Made by a program: the position numbers and the translations under genes. 64,000 nucleotides of DNA. Origin: an uncultured Clostridia bacterium (GTDB taxonomy: Bacteria; Bacillota; Clostridia; Christensenellales; CAG-917). Below, in pieces: positions 21,305 through 30,933 of this stretch. The stretch is from assembly GCA_947625145.1 (NCBI GenBank), contig CANQNC010000002.1, positions 1-64,000 on the forward strand. The letters run 5' to 3'. The notes beneath the pieces are model-generated. The model had not been told where the DNA came from, made no database searches, and worked only from the letters and a program-made list of their open reading frames with translations. The number at the start of each line of letters is the position of its first letter. Positions within the stretch are counted from its first letter, which is position 1.

Positions 21305-21484
21305 GTAAAACGACACTATTTGACGCTATGCGTTGTCAACATTCCTTTTTTGATATGATAGCTTGGGCGAGAATTTTCTCGGGGTCCCCATTAAAATGCG
21401 TAGCGTTTTCATGGGGTGGGATTAGGCGGTTCGGGATAGGGCTGTTTCCTAGCCTAGCATTCAAATATTGCGATTTTACCTTTC
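21305..21484 (+). repeat. B-type structured element, complete copy 2
   Basis: cactatttgacgctatgcgttgtcaacattcc...atatgatagcttgggcgag...ccccattaaaatgcgtagcgttttcatgggg...attaggcggttcgggatagggctgtttcctagcctagcattcaaatattgcgattttac. Confidence 0.88.
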
Positions 21485-21600
21485 ACTGCCTTATTTTTGG
21501 GATAACACCTTATCCTCTCACCGCATTGTTTTAGCGTTTGGTTGTTTCGGTGGTTTTGTTTTAGGATATTTGGCTTGACGGCAGGGCGGATGATTTTGAA

Positions 21601-21633
21601 GCCCCATGAAAATGCGGGGCATCTTCATGGGGC
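21601..21633 (-). terminator. hairpin downstream of the collagen-like gene, possible terminator
   Basis: gccccatgaa...ttcatggggc perfect 10-bp arms; weak T-tract on minus strand. Confidence 0.4.
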
Positions 21634-21676
21634 AAATAGGAGTATTGGGCAAAACGCGGTTCGTTTTGTTTGGGCA

Positions 21677-22789
21677 TCAGGCGATTCGGACTACTGTGAT
21701 ATAGGCGTCCGAGAAGTTTACTGTGCCCGTCGAGGCGTTGTAAATGGACAGCGCGGTCGGAGCGGCGGCGGTGTACAAGATGGTCTTGCTCACGTTGCCG
21801 ACGGCTGTCCCCGTGGAGTCGTCCGTGATGATCTCGGCGGCGAGCGCCACGCCGTCTGCGTAAAGTTGCACTGCCAAAGCGTCGTTTGCGGCGGAGGACC
21901 CATCCGCGCCGAAACTTACAAGATAGGTGCCTGCGGGCACTGTCACCGCGTTTGTGTCGACAGTCACTCCCGAGCCTGCGGGAGCCGCCGTTTGCGCAAG
22001 CGGGATTATCGTCCCCGTGGTCACCGATTGCGCCCCTGTTGACGCGTACAGCGAATCCGTCGTCACGGGAGTCGTTGCGGGGACGCCGAACGCAAAATCA
22101 AACACCTTTGCCGTGTCGGGGCCGTCTGCCGTGACCGTCACAGTGGGATCCGAGCCCGCGGGCAGTTCGGCTATTGTCGCGGTGGGGACGCCGAATCCCG
22201 CCGCTGCGCCGTCCGCACCCGCTGCGCCCGTCGCTCCTACGGGGCCTTGAGGGCCTGCGGGGCCTTGAGGACCTGTTGCGCCCGTGGCTCCTGTTGCTCC
22301 CGTCGCGCCGGCGGGGATGCCGAAAGCGAAGGAGAATACCTTTGCCGTGTCGGGGCCGCTTTCCGTCACGGTGACGGTGGGAGCGGAGCCTGTCGGGAGT
22401 TCGGTTGCCGTTGCGGTCGGAGTGCCGAAGCCCGCCGCCGCGCCGTCTGCGCCGTCCGTACCCGCTACGCCTTGGGGTCCCTGCGGACCGATGGGTCCTT
22501 GAGGTCCCGTCGCGCCTGTTGCTCCCGCGGGGCCTGTTGCGCCTTGGGGGCCTTGAGGTCCTTGCGCTCCCATGGGTCCTATCGGGCCGATGGGACCTTG
22601 AGGACCTTGAGGGCCGGGAGGGCAGGAGCAGGAAGAGGCGGAAAGCCCGCATCTGCAATTGCTCATGCCCATCCAAGAGCCTCCGCCCATGCCATTGCCG
22701 AAAGAAGGATTTGCGCCGTTGCCACAGCCGCAACCCTGAAAGGGATAACCCGCGTTTGCGGAGTTGTTGCATCCGAAATTGAAAAACAT
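21677..22789 (-). CDS. collagen-like (Gly-X-Y) protein, candidate spore surface/exosporium protein
   Basis: [40 protein letters not shown] repeats; Cys-rich N-terminus [25 protein letters not shown]; BclA-like C-terminal beta domain. Confidence 0.85.
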   Translation of the reverse strand: MFFNFGCNNSANAGYPFQGCGCGNGANPSFGNGMGGGSWMGMSNCRCGLSASSCSCPPGPQGPQGPIGPIGPMGAQGPQGPQGATGPAGATGATGPQGPIGPQGPQGVAGTDGADGAAAGFGTPTATATELPTGSAPTVTVTESGPDTAKVFSFAFGIPAGATGATGATGATGPQGPAGPQGPVGATGAAGADGAAAGFGVPTATIAELPAGSDPTVTVTADGPDTAKVFDFAFGVPATTPVTTDSLYASTGAQSVTTGTIIPLAQTAAPAGSGVTVDTNAVTVPAGTYLVSFGADGSSAANDALAVQLYADGVALAAEIITDDSTGTAVGNVSKTILYTAAAPTALSIYNASTGTVNFSDAYITVVRIA

Positions 22790-22955
22790 ATTGATGACCT
22801 CCTCTGAAATATGTACGGCTTGCGAGGCGGCCCGATATATCCTATTCTCAAAACGAAAACTGCGTGAATATTTTGCGCTCAAACGGCGATTTGCCCATGA
22901 AAAACGCGCAGGCGTATATAATAGGAAAAAATCTTTCCGAAGCGCCGCAAAACGT

Positions 22956-22985
22956 TTGACAAACCGCGCTTATATTTGTTATAAA
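22956..22985 (+). promoter_or_regulatory. sigma-A-like promoter
   Basis: TTGACA-18 bp-TATAAA. Confidence 0.55.
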
Positions 22986-23020
22986 TAAATAGACAACTAA
23001 GACGTCACGGAGGCTTGGAT

Positions 23021-24454
23021 ATGCAAGAGGAGTCGAAAACGCAAAAGGCTGTCGAGCGCAGGGCGGAGACGCTCAGGCAAAGAGGCATGTCGAGCGAAGG
23101 ACTTGTGCAAAAGATAATCGCGGAGGAGTTCGCGCGTCCCGAGGAATATCGCAAGGAGATCGGCAAGGGCAGATTGAAGGCGCAAATGTGGGACAGGATG
23201 CAATATCTTTTCAGAAATTTTTACGATCGCATGGAGCATATGAGGCTCAGTTTCGAGGGGTTTTTCGACGTCGCGGCGCTCTCGGACGCGCTGATGTACG
23301 CAATAGAACGCGCCCCCGTGCTCCATTCGAGCTTTCATACGACTCCGCTTCGGCCATATTGGCGGATAGAGGACTACAAAATCGGCGACTTCTTGACCGT
23401 GGAAAAGGCGGAGGATCCCGAAGAGGCGGCGGAGCGCTTTTTGCAAACGCAAATACCATCCAAATCCAACGCTCAGCTGAGGCTGGGCTTGTTCGAGGGG
23501 GCAGAGGGCACTGAGCTTGCGCTTGTCGTCAACCACATGTGCTTTGACGGAGGCGACCTCAAATATTTTGTCTACACTCTGTTCGACAACTACGGCAAGC
23601 TGCTTGCGGGGGACTTGGACGGCGTGAGGATCAAGCGCGGAGATCGCGCGTACGAGCAGGTTTATTCCAAATTTGAGGGGGAACAGCTCAAGCACGCGCG
23701 CGGGCTGTACAAAAACACCGCTAAGTGCAAGGACAAAGTGGGGCTTCCCTTCGCGAAGCCGAAAAAGACGGATACGAACAGGATACTCCGAAAAAAGCTG
23801 TCCGAGGAAGGTACGGCGGCGCTCGTCGCAAAGTGCAAACGCGAGGGGATCACCGTAAACGACGCCATCATGGCATGTTATGCGCATGCGGTCGCGCGAC
23901 TTTTGGAGCTTGAGGAGGGGCAAACCGCCACCTTCTCCTGCGCGATAGACCTACGCAGGCACATAAAAAACGGCGGGCTGGACGGCGGCCTCACCAATCA
24001 CACCGCGTGGCTTGCGTGCAGAGTGCCCGCGTCAGACCTGTTTTGCACGCTTGACGAGATCCGCAAAAGCATGAACGCATACAAGCTCGACCCGTACATA
24101 GGGCTGTACTCCCTGCCTCTTTTGAAGTTGGGCTTCACGATATTCCCGCAACCGCTGGCGGAGTTTGCGATAAAGCTGGGGTACGACAATCCGAGGCTTG
24201 CAATCAGCAACATGGGCAGGTTGGACGACGCCCGTCTCACCCCGCGCGGCATGGCGCTTAAGGGCGGCTCCATCACGGGCACGACAAAATACAAGCCCTA
24301 TTTCCTGATGTCCGTGACGACCTTGAAAAATGCCGTCACCATATCGACGGCGTACAGGGGAAGCGACGCGGACGCGGAAATGATGGACAGACTTTTCGAG
24401 CTGATCGCGGCAAGCATCTCTGTTTTTACGGAAGCGGAGAAAGCGCGCGCGTGA
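23021..24454 (+). CDS. condensation/acyltransferase-superfamily protein (HxxxDG)
   Basis: LALVVNHMCFDGGDLKYFVYTL contains HxxxDG; C-terminal NMGRLD...GSITGTTKYKPYFLMSVTTLKNAVTISTAYRG. Confidence 0.65.
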   Translation: MQEESKTQKAVERRAETLRQRGMSSEGLVQKIIAEEFARPEEYRKEIGKGRLKAQMWDRMQYLFRNFYDRMEHMRLSFEGFFDVAALSDALMYAIERAPVLHSSFHTTPLRPYWRIEDYKIGDFLTVEKAEDPEEAAERFLQTQIPSKSNAQLRLGLFEGAEGTELALVVNHMCFDGGDLKYFVYTLFDNYGKLLAGDLDGVRIKRGDRAYEQVYSKFEGEQLKHARGLYKNTAKCKDKVGLPFAKPKKTDTNRILRKKLSEEGTAALVAKCKREGITVNDAIMACYAHAVARLLELEEGQTATFSCAIDLRRHIKNGGLDGGLTNHTAWLACRVPASDLFCTLDEIRKSMNAYKLDPYIGLYSLPLLKLGFTIFPQPLAEFAIKLGYDNPRLAISNMGRLDDARLTPRGMALKGGSITGTTKYKPYFLMSVTTLKNAVTISTAYRGSDADAEMMDRLFELIAASISVFTEAEKARA

Positions 24455-24480
24455 TAGAGGTAAAACGGATATAATGTCAA

Positions 24481-24506
24481 AAACGGCGCTTTACGCGCCG
24501 TTTTTT
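24481..24506. terminator. bidirectional intrinsic terminator
   Basis: aaacggcgc ttta gcgccgtttttt between convergent genes. Confidence 0.85.
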
Positions 24507-24539
24507 GATATATAAAACATTGATTTTGAAAAATAATTC

Positions 24540-25226
24540 CTATTTGTACAAGTGCTCTTTGAAAGAATCCATGGCGGAATGTTTTTTCTCCTTGCCGTTG
24601 GCAAAGCGTTTTATGCGCACGCGATATCCCTTTGCGACGTGTTTGCGTCTTGCGCGCATAAACAGCAAAGTCAGTTTCAGCGCGAGTTGCACGACGGCGA
24701 CAAGCAGAGTGACGCCTAGGATGAGATAGCGCAAAAATCCCGCGCCGTGCGCGTCCGTCAGCGCGACGATCTGCATGATGGCAAGCACGATGAAGGCGAT
24801 GTTCATGAAGGTCTTCAAAATGGAGAAGAGCTTTTTGAAAACTTTCGCCTTTTCCCCCGAGCGTTTCGGGTTGTCAAAGGCGAACGCGATCAGCCCTATG
24901 AATATGCCCACATACAGCACCATCACTCCGATCAGGACGTAGGAAAAAACGTGGTCCACCCAGCGCCTAGAGATGAGGAAGCAGGTGGACGCGATGGTGT
25001 AGATCGTGGAGATAAGGGTCCACACAACGCTCAGGCGGCTGACCAAACTCACGCGCTTGTCCTTGGCTTTGACCTCCTCGATCGCGCGCCGAATTTCCTC
25101 TTCTTCGTATTGCGAAAGGTCCACGCCCTCTTCGGCGTAGTCCTTTGGGACGAAGCGGGGTTTGCGACGGCTTCCGCGCCGTTTTTCCGCCTTTGGCTTT
25201 TTGGTTTTTTCCTCGTCGTTTTCCAT
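24540..25226 (-). CDS. membrane protein of unknown function
   Basis: MENDEEKTKKPKAEKRRGSRRKPRF followed by several hydrophobic segments (VVWTLISTIYTIASTCFLI, YVLIGVMVLYVGIFIGLIAFAF, IAFIVLAIMQIVAL). Confidence 0.75.
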   Translation of the reverse strand: MENDEEKTKKPKAEKRRGSRRKPRFVPKDYAEEGVDLSQYEEEEIRRAIEEVKAKDKRVSLVSRLSVVWTLISTIYTIASTCFLISRRWVDHVFSYVLIGVMVLYVGIFIGLIAFAFDNPKRSGEKAKVFKKLFSILKTFMNIAFIVLAIMQIVALTDAHGAGFLRYLILGVTLLVAVVQLALKLTLLFMRARRKHVAKGYRVRIKRFANGKEKKHSAMDSFKEHLYK

Positions 25227-25324
25227 ATTTAGCAGTCGGGCTGCCTTACGGCAGCCCATTTTGTTTTTTTGCCAACAGAATTTCGCGTTTCCGCTTAGAG
25301 CTTCTGCCTGTTCAGGCTCCGAAG

Positions 25325-26239
25325 TCAAATCTCCTTTGCGGCGGCGCGGCGCAGGAAGTCCTCGACAAGCACGACGTTTTCCTTTGCGGCTCCCTTTGTC
25401 CAGTTCAGAGGATATGTATGGTTGTCGAAGAATTTTGTGGAGTGATGCTGTTCGACATGTACTCCCAAGCCTTGCAACTTTTCAATGAGTTTTTGCCCTT
25501 GACCCTTGCAGAAGATGTCCTTTTCGGCGTATGTGATGAAGGAGATGGGGAAGGTCGCGTCCGCAAGTTCGTAGGGCGCGAGGACGGATTTGTATTCATA
25601 CTCGTCAAGCTGTTTGATGTGAATGCCCGAGAAGTCGTACAGCACGCTGTCCGTCAGGTTGAAGGGCAGTTTGTGGCTGAGCGCCTCGGACACGTCGTAG
25701 ATGCCGCAATTGAGCATCGCCGTGCGGAAGCGCAGGTCCGTATGCTCGCCGAAAGTGTCTTGCAACTCTTTGTTGGTCGCCACGCACGCCAACAGAGCGG
25801 AGTAGTATCCGCCCGCCGAATCGCCCGACACGCACATGTTGTCGAGGTCGAGGTTGTACTTTTCGGCGTTGGCGCCCACCCAATTCAGCGCGCGCACAAG
25901 CTGTTGAATGCCCGCGGGGAAGTGCTCCTTGGGGCCGAGCGCGTAGTTGACGTTGACCACGAAGTATCCCATGTTGGCGACCCATTTGGCAAGTCCTCTG
26001 CGATGATGTTTGTCACCCGCAACAAACCCGCCGCCGTGTATCTCGAAAAACACGGGATATTTTTCATCACCCTCTTTTTTGACGTAGTAGATGTCCAGCT
26101 TTTCCTTTTCGGTTTCGCCGTAAGGGATGTCGAGTTCGATTTCAAAATCGACGTCCTTGAATTTCAGCATCTTTTTTTCGTTTTGAGATTTATCGAACAT
26201 CTTGTCGATGGCGATAAACAATGTTGTTGCGAGCGACAT
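25325..26239 (-). CDS. alpha/beta hydrolase (HSL-type esterase/lipase)
   Basis: FFEIHGGGFVAGDKHH oxyanion motif; CVSGDSAGGYYSALLA. Confidence 0.9.
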   Translation of the reverse strand: MSLATTLFIAIDKMFDKSQNEKKMLKFKDVDFEIELDIPYGETEKEKLDIYYVKKEGDEKYPVFFEIHGGGFVAGDKHHRRGLAKWVANMGYFVVNVNYALGPKEHFPAGIQQLVRALNWVGANAEKYNLDLDNMCVSGDSAGGYYSALLACVATNKELQDTFGEHTDLRFRTAMLNCGIYDVSEALSHKLPFNLTDSVLYDFSGIHIKQLDEYEYKSVLAPYELADATFPISFITYAEKDIFCKGQGQKLIEKLQGLGVHVEQHHSTKFFDNHTYPLNWTKGAAKENVVLVEDFLRRAAAKEI

Positions 26240-26384
26240 ATTTCCACCTCTATGTTTTTATTAACCAATTTTAGCACACGTCTTGTCCTTTTGCAACAGG
26301 TTGACAAGATTTTGCCCTTCCGCCGCGCGACCCGTCATACGCGCATGCCCCGCGACGCGCCATACGCGTATGCCTCGCGCCCTG

Positions 26385-26984
26385 TCACGGCTTCCGCAAT
26401 TTTCCGTTCAGCCCCTTGATGAGGAAGCACCGCCCCTCCACGCAGTCAAGACTTATTGGCCCGTAGACCCTGCAATCCAGCGAAAAGTTGCGGTTGTCCC
26501 CCATGCAGAAGATATATCCTTCCGCGACCTTCCATATGCCCGTCTCTTCGGGGGACATGGGCTGATTGATATACGGCTCGGCAATGGCGGCTCCGTTCAG
26601 AAACACTTTGCCGTCCTTCACTTCCACTGTGTCTCCCGCGACGCCGATGACGCGCTTGACGAGGGATCTGTCCTCCGAGTCCCAGCCGGGAGTGAAAACC
26701 ACGATATCTCCTCGGCGGATCTTCGCGAGGCGGTTGAGATATAGGATCTCCCCGTTTGTGGGATCTCCGTCCGACTCCGCTCCCGCGCCGCCGTCCAGAG
26801 TGGGATACATGGACACGCCCTCCACCACAAACGTGGATATCACGCACAGCTTGACGATAAGCGCGGACGCTACGGCAAGCACGACGACCAAAAGCACGAT
26901 CACCGTGATGATGATCGCCTTGTTGCGCGGACGGGGAGCCAACATCCCGCCGTCTAGGTTGGAAGCGTCAAATTCGTTCGACAT
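26385..26984 (-). CDS. lepB: signal peptidase I
   Basis: FVVEGVSMYPTL, LVKRVIGVAGDTVEVKDGKVFLNG, CMGDNRNFSLDCRVYGPI; single N-terminal TM. Confidence 0.93.
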   Translation of the reverse strand: MSNEFDASNLDGGMLAPRPRNKAIIITVIVLLVVVLAVASALIVKLCVISTFVVEGVSMYPTLDGGAGAESDGDPTNGEILYLNRLAKIRRGDIVVFTPGWDSEDRSLVKRVIGVAGDTVEVKDGKVFLNGAAIAEPYINQPMSPEETGIWKVAEGYIFCMGDNRNFSLDCRVYGPISLDCVEGRCFLIKGLNGKLRKP

Positions 26985-27011
26985 ACAATGATTATATGGC
27001 AAAAAGCCCCT

Positions 27012-28676
27012 CTATATCCACAGGAAGTTGTTCAAGAGCACGTTTGCCGCGTCCGACACCGAGATCATCTTTGCGTTTGTAAACTTGGACATGTTGCGCC
27101 CCTCGTCGGACTTGAAGTCGGAAGCGCAAAGCAACAGCTTTTGCCAAAACTCTCCGCCTTTCAGATGAGCGCGCGCGGAATAGCGCTTGCCGTCGGGATG
27201 GACGTACACGCTTACGCGTATGTCGCGCGGCTCCTTTGAGTAGGCGTCAAAGTGAAGCGCGGAAGTGGCGGTGAGTTCGGATATCTCCTTCGCGCTTCTG
27301 CACACCGCGATCATGCCCTCGCTGACAGTCACGCCCTCTATGTCGTAGGGACCTTTCGCCTTGTGCAACACGCCTTTTTTCAGCACGAAGGACGGCGTTT
27401 TGACAAGGAATATGTCCATGGAAGAGCCGTTGTCGTAGATGATCTGCCGCTGTTCGGGGACGGAGGAGGATTGCGTTGCTCCCAGCTTTGCGGGGATGAC
27501 CGCCTGAACGGGAGTGGAAGCCATGCTTCCGTCGCCGTATGCGCAGGTGGCGTACGCGATGGCGACTTCTGATGGGTTGGAGATGGGAATGTTTGCAATG
27601 TATTCGTGCAGACCCACCTTTTGCGGCTTTGCGGTCTCCACCCAATTTCTGAACAGGGGGGATATTTCGCCCGTGTTGGCGAAAATTTTTATGTTGTCCG
27701 CCTTGGATATGGTTTTTACGCGCACGTAAAGGGACTGCTCCATCGCCTCAAAACTCATCTGCGGAATGATGGGCGCGGGGGCGTCCTCCTCGAAACTGCT
27801 TCTGAGCCACTTCATCAGCGCGACGTACGCGGCTTCGGTGATCTGATTTTCCATACTGCGTACGATCAGCAGTTTTTTGTTTGCGCTTTTGACGAAGTTC
27901 AAAATGTCGCCCGCCCTGTCAACGTCGCTGTTTACGCTGAACACCGAGGTGATGAAAAAGGTGGGGCAGGTCACAAATTTTGCGTAAGTCTCCGCGCCAA
28001 CTCCCGTGGAGTAGGCGATCTCCTCTTCCGTGGAGGGGACGTTGCCGAAGGAAAAGCGCGGCTCGCCGTGCGTCCAGCGATATCCGCCTCCGCATATCGG
28101 CGCCAAACAGCGCACTCTTCTGTCCATGCCCGCGACCTGCCATGCGAGATGTCCGCCCGCGCCTATGCCGATTATGCCTATCCGACGCGCGTCCGCAAGG
28201 CGCTGCTCTTCAAGCAGACTTATCGCGCGCCTGACCAGCTTGCTCCACACAAACCAAGGGGATTGCCTCGCCGAGCCCTCTAGGTTGTTGAGGCGGGACA
28301 TGCACGCGGGATACGCCGCAAAGGACAGGTCGGTGGGGAATGACGTGCGCGTTTTGTCGTCCTTGCGCGCGCCGCAGTAGTCGGGGACCGCCACGACATA
28401 GCCCTCATGCACCAGCCTTTTGATGAATTCCCCCATGTTGTCGCCTATGTCCTGCAACAGCAAAAGGGTAGGGCGCGCGTCCGCCCAGCGGTTGTCGTAA
28501 TATATCTCTATATAAGCGCGAAGTCTGCCCTGCGCGGAGGTCTCGGACGTGAAAAACTGACGGGAGCAGACAAGATTGCCCCACTCCTCAGCCGAGATTA
28601 TTGAGCTTTCCAAGGGCGCTGTTGACGGATCGAAGCCCTCCCACACCTCTGTGGGCGTCAAAAATTTGAGTTCCAT
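27012..28676 (-). CDS. acetyl xylan esterase / dienelactone-hydrolase-like alpha/beta hydrolase
   Basis: MELKFLTPTEVWEGFDPSTAPLE; PTLLLLQDIGDNMGEFIKRLVHEGYVVAVPDYCG; RIGIIGIGAGGHLAWQVAGMDRRVRCLAPICGGG. Confidence 0.7.
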   Translation of the reverse strand: MELKFLTPTEVWEGFDPSTAPLESSIISAEEWGNLVCSRQFFTSETSAQGRLRAYIEIYYDNRWADARPTLLLLQDIGDNMGEFIKRLVHEGYVVAVPDYCGARKDDKTRTSFPTDLSFAAYPACMSRLNNLEGSARQSPWFVWSKLVRRAISLLEEQRLADARRIGIIGIGAGGHLAWQVAGMDRRVRCLAPICGGGYRWTHGEPRFSFGNVPSTEEEIAYSTGVGAETYAKFVTCPTFFITSVFSVNSDVDRAGDILNFVKSANKKLLIVRSMENQITEAAYVALMKWLRSSFEEDAPAPIIPQMSFEAMEQSLYVRVKTISKADNIKIFANTGEISPLFRNWVETAKPQKVGLHEYIANIPISNPSEVAIAYATCAYGDGSMASTPVQAVIPAKLGATQSSSVPEQRQIIYDNGSSMDIFLVKTPSFVLKKGVLHKAKGPYDIEGVTVSEGMIAVCRSAKEISELTATSALHFDAYSKEPRDIRVSVYVHPDGKRYSARAHLKGGEFWQKLLLCASDFKSDEGRNMSKFTNAKMISVSDAANVLLNNFLWI

Positions 28677-29007
28677 ACTGCACATTATAGCCCAAAACAC
28701 CCGCAAAGTAAAGATATAAAAGGCACAACGCCATTGTTTTTATGTTTATGCCGCGGATTTGACGGGGGAGGACGGGCGCTTCGGACGCGCGCGCTTTGCC
28801 AAGCTCCGCGCTTGCCGTCCTTGCCAACCTTTCCACGCCGAGTTTGGCGTATTCCTCGCGCATGAGCGCCATCTCGCGCTCGTCGGGCAAAATCAGATCC
28901 GTATCCATATCCACCTCCGAGCATTTTATGCCGCAAAGCGGAAAGGCGTGCGCACGCATGATTGCATAAAAATTCGGTTTGCTCACAGAATATGTCGGGA
29001 GGAAGTT

Positions 29008-29424
29008 ATGAAAATATTCAGAGAAATCGTAAGAAACACCGCAATGGGAGCGCAATCCATAGACAACATTTTGCCGTATGTGGAGTGCGACAAGCTGAAA
29101 AATCTTATCCTTTCGCAAAAAGAGGTCATGGAAGATTTTTATCGGCGCGGCAAACAGGAACTGGGCGACGACGAGCTTGAGGACGCAAAGACGAAGCCCG
29201 TTCAGCGCATGATGCTCAAAGCGGGCGTGAAGATGAACGCGGGCTTTGACAACAGCAATTCGCATCTTGCAAGCATGCTGATCGACGGCTACAACATGGG
29301 CATAACCAGCGTGCAAAAATGCATCAACGAGCTGAACCGCGACGGCGTGGAAGTCCCTGATATGGCGCGGGACCTGATGAAGGTCTACGACAAAAACATA
29401 AAGACGCTTCGCAACTATCTGTGA
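29008..29424 (+). CDS. helical protein of unknown function
   Basis: 138 aa, MKIFREIVRNTAMGAQSIDNILPYVECDKLKNLILSQKEVMEDFYRRG; RBS ggagg upstream. Confidence 0.75.
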   Translation: MKIFREIVRNTAMGAQSIDNILPYVECDKLKNLILSQKEVMEDFYRRGKQELGDDELEDAKTKPVQRMMLKAGVKMNAGFDNSNSHLASMLIDGYNMGITSVQKCINELNRDGVEVPDMARDLMKVYDKNIKTLRNYL

Positions 29425-29518
29425 CTGCCGTCTGTGATTATCTGTGACGCTCGTCCGTAAATATCCGTGACTGTCGCTATTATCCTTGATCGCCGTCGGC
29501 GGAAGTCTCAAAGCGGAC

Positions 29519-29548
29519 AAAAAGCGCAACTTGCCGTTGCGCTTTTTT
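29519..29548. terminator. bidirectional intrinsic terminator
   Basis: aaaaagcgcaacttgccgttgcgctttttt between convergent genes. Confidence 0.8.
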
Positions 29549-29552
29549 CCGT

Positions 29553-30107
29553 TCAGCCGAAAAGCTTGTCAAGGACTTCTTTTATCCACGACTTGTACAC
29601 GATCTTTTCCCCGCCCGAGCCGGACGGCACAAAGCAAAGGGGAGGGAACGCGACGCACCACCAATTGTCTCCCGCGCCGCTTCCAAGGTTTATGACAAGC
29701 GCTTCATAGTCCCCTTCGGGAAACACATAGCCCTCGTAATCCCTGTCGGGAAAATGTTCGACTCCCAACCGAATAGAGGTTTTATATTCAAAATCGTTTT
29801 CGTAAAGTGTGGAATTTGCGATTTCAACAAGTTTTTGTTCGCAAGCGATCAGCGCTTCGCGAGCCTCGTCTTTTGAGGCGCATCCCGCAAGTTCGTCTTG
29901 CAAAAACGCCGTGATTTTGTCGCGGACTTTCAGCTTGACGGCTTGGTCCTCTTCGCTGTTTGAGTTGGCGCGGATGTGGATGCGTATGCACTCGTCCGCA
30001 AGCGCGGGGCGCCGTGTGCAGGCGCAAAGGCAAACGGACAAAAGGGCGGCGATCAACAATATGACGGAAAGGAGGATAGAACGACGGATATGTACGGAAG
30101 TTTTCAT
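29553..30107 (-). CDS. spoIIR: stage II sporulation protein R
   Basis: IRIHIRANSNSEEDQAVKLKVRDKITAFL; GDNWWCVAFPPLCFVPS. Confidence 0.93.
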   Translation of the reverse strand: MKTSVHIRRSILLSVILLIAALLSVCLCACTRRPALADECIRIHIRANSNSEEDQAVKLKVRDKITAFLQDELAGCASKDEAREALIACEQKLVEIANSTLYENDFEYKTSIRLGVEHFPDRDYEGYVFPEGDYEALVINLGSGAGDNWWCVAFPPLCFVPSGSGGEKIVYKSWIKEVLDKLFG

Positions 30108-30219
30108 GCCCTGATTGTTGCCGCAAAAGAAGATTTTTATTCTTCCTCGGAAACATTCGGGCGGGCGGACTTTGCATAAAAATCGGGCGCGTATGCAAAC
30201 TAGGGCTATCGAGGTGAAT

Positions 30220-30921
30220 ATGAAAGCGAAAACAGGGATTTTTAAGACGCTTGCGGTCTGCGCGCTTGTCGTCTGCGTGCTCGCCGCGTTGACCTGCGCC
30301 GTGTTCGCCCCCGAGCGCGACGGCGTGGCGGAGGCGGCGGTGTTGAAGCAAGGCTCCACGGGCGCGCTTGTCAAGACCCTTCAGACCAAGCTGATCAATT
30401 GGGGCTATATGACGGGGAAGGCAGACGGCATTTTCGGCTCAAAGACAAAGGCGGGAGTGATCAAGTTTCAAAAGCGCAACGGGCTGACGGCGGACGGCAT
30501 TGTCGGCACAAAGACGGCTCAGGCGCTCGGGATGTCGCTCGGCGGCTCTTCAAATTCGGGCGGCGGCTCGTCCTCGACGGATCTGAACCTTCTGTCGCGC
30601 GTGGTGTACGGAGAGGCGAGAGGGGAGCCCTATACGGGTCAAGTCGCGGTCGCGGCGGTCGTGCTGAACAGGGTCAAAAGCTCCTCCTTCCCAAACACCG
30701 TGGCAGGAGTCGTGTATCAAGCGGGGGCGTTCGACTGCGTTTCGGACGGACAGATCAACATGTCGCCCTCACAAAGTTGTATCAACGCGGCAAGGGACGC
30801 GCTCAATGGTTGGGATCCGACCTACGGCTGTTTGTACTATTACAATCCGCGCACCGCGACAAACAAGTGGATGCTGTCCCGCACGATCAAATTGAAGATC
30901 GGAAATCATTCGTTCTGCTAA
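30220..30921 (+). CDS. sleB: spore cortex-lytic enzyme SleB (PG-binding domain + hydrolase_2)
   Basis: LKQGSTGALVKTLQTKLINWGYMTGKADGIFGSKTKAGVIKFQKRNGLTADGIVG; LLSRVVYGEARGEPYTGQVAVAAVVLNRV. Confidence 0.93.
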   Translation: MKAKTGIFKTLAVCALVVCVLAALTCAVFAPERDGVAEAAVLKQGSTGALVKTLQTKLINWGYMTGKADGIFGSKTKAGVIKFQKRNGLTADGIVGTKTAQALGMSLGGSSNSGGGSSSTDLNLLSRVVYGEARGEPYTGQVAVAAVVLNRVKSSSFPNTVAGVVYQAGAFDCVSDGQINMSPSQSCINAARDALNGWDPTYGCLYYYNPRTATNKWMLSRTIKLKIGNHSFC

Positions 30922-30933
30922 TGGAGGTGAAAT

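Noticed and set aside
25239-25258. Hairpin gggctgccttacggcagccc as a terminator
   Set aside because: The T-rich side faces the + strand where no gene ends; on the minus strand it sits between adjacent co-directional genes without a T-tract.
26303-26400. Short duplication catacgcgcatgccccgcg / catacgcgtatgcctcgcg
   Set aside because: Only two short copies in a GC-rich spacer next to lepB; likely trivial.
28588-28908. 107-aa minus-strand ORF (MDTDLILPDEREMALMREEYAKLG...)
   Set aside because: Has a plausible start and a TM-like segment, but overlaps the downstream esterase start by about 90 bp and has no recognised family; too uncertain to call.
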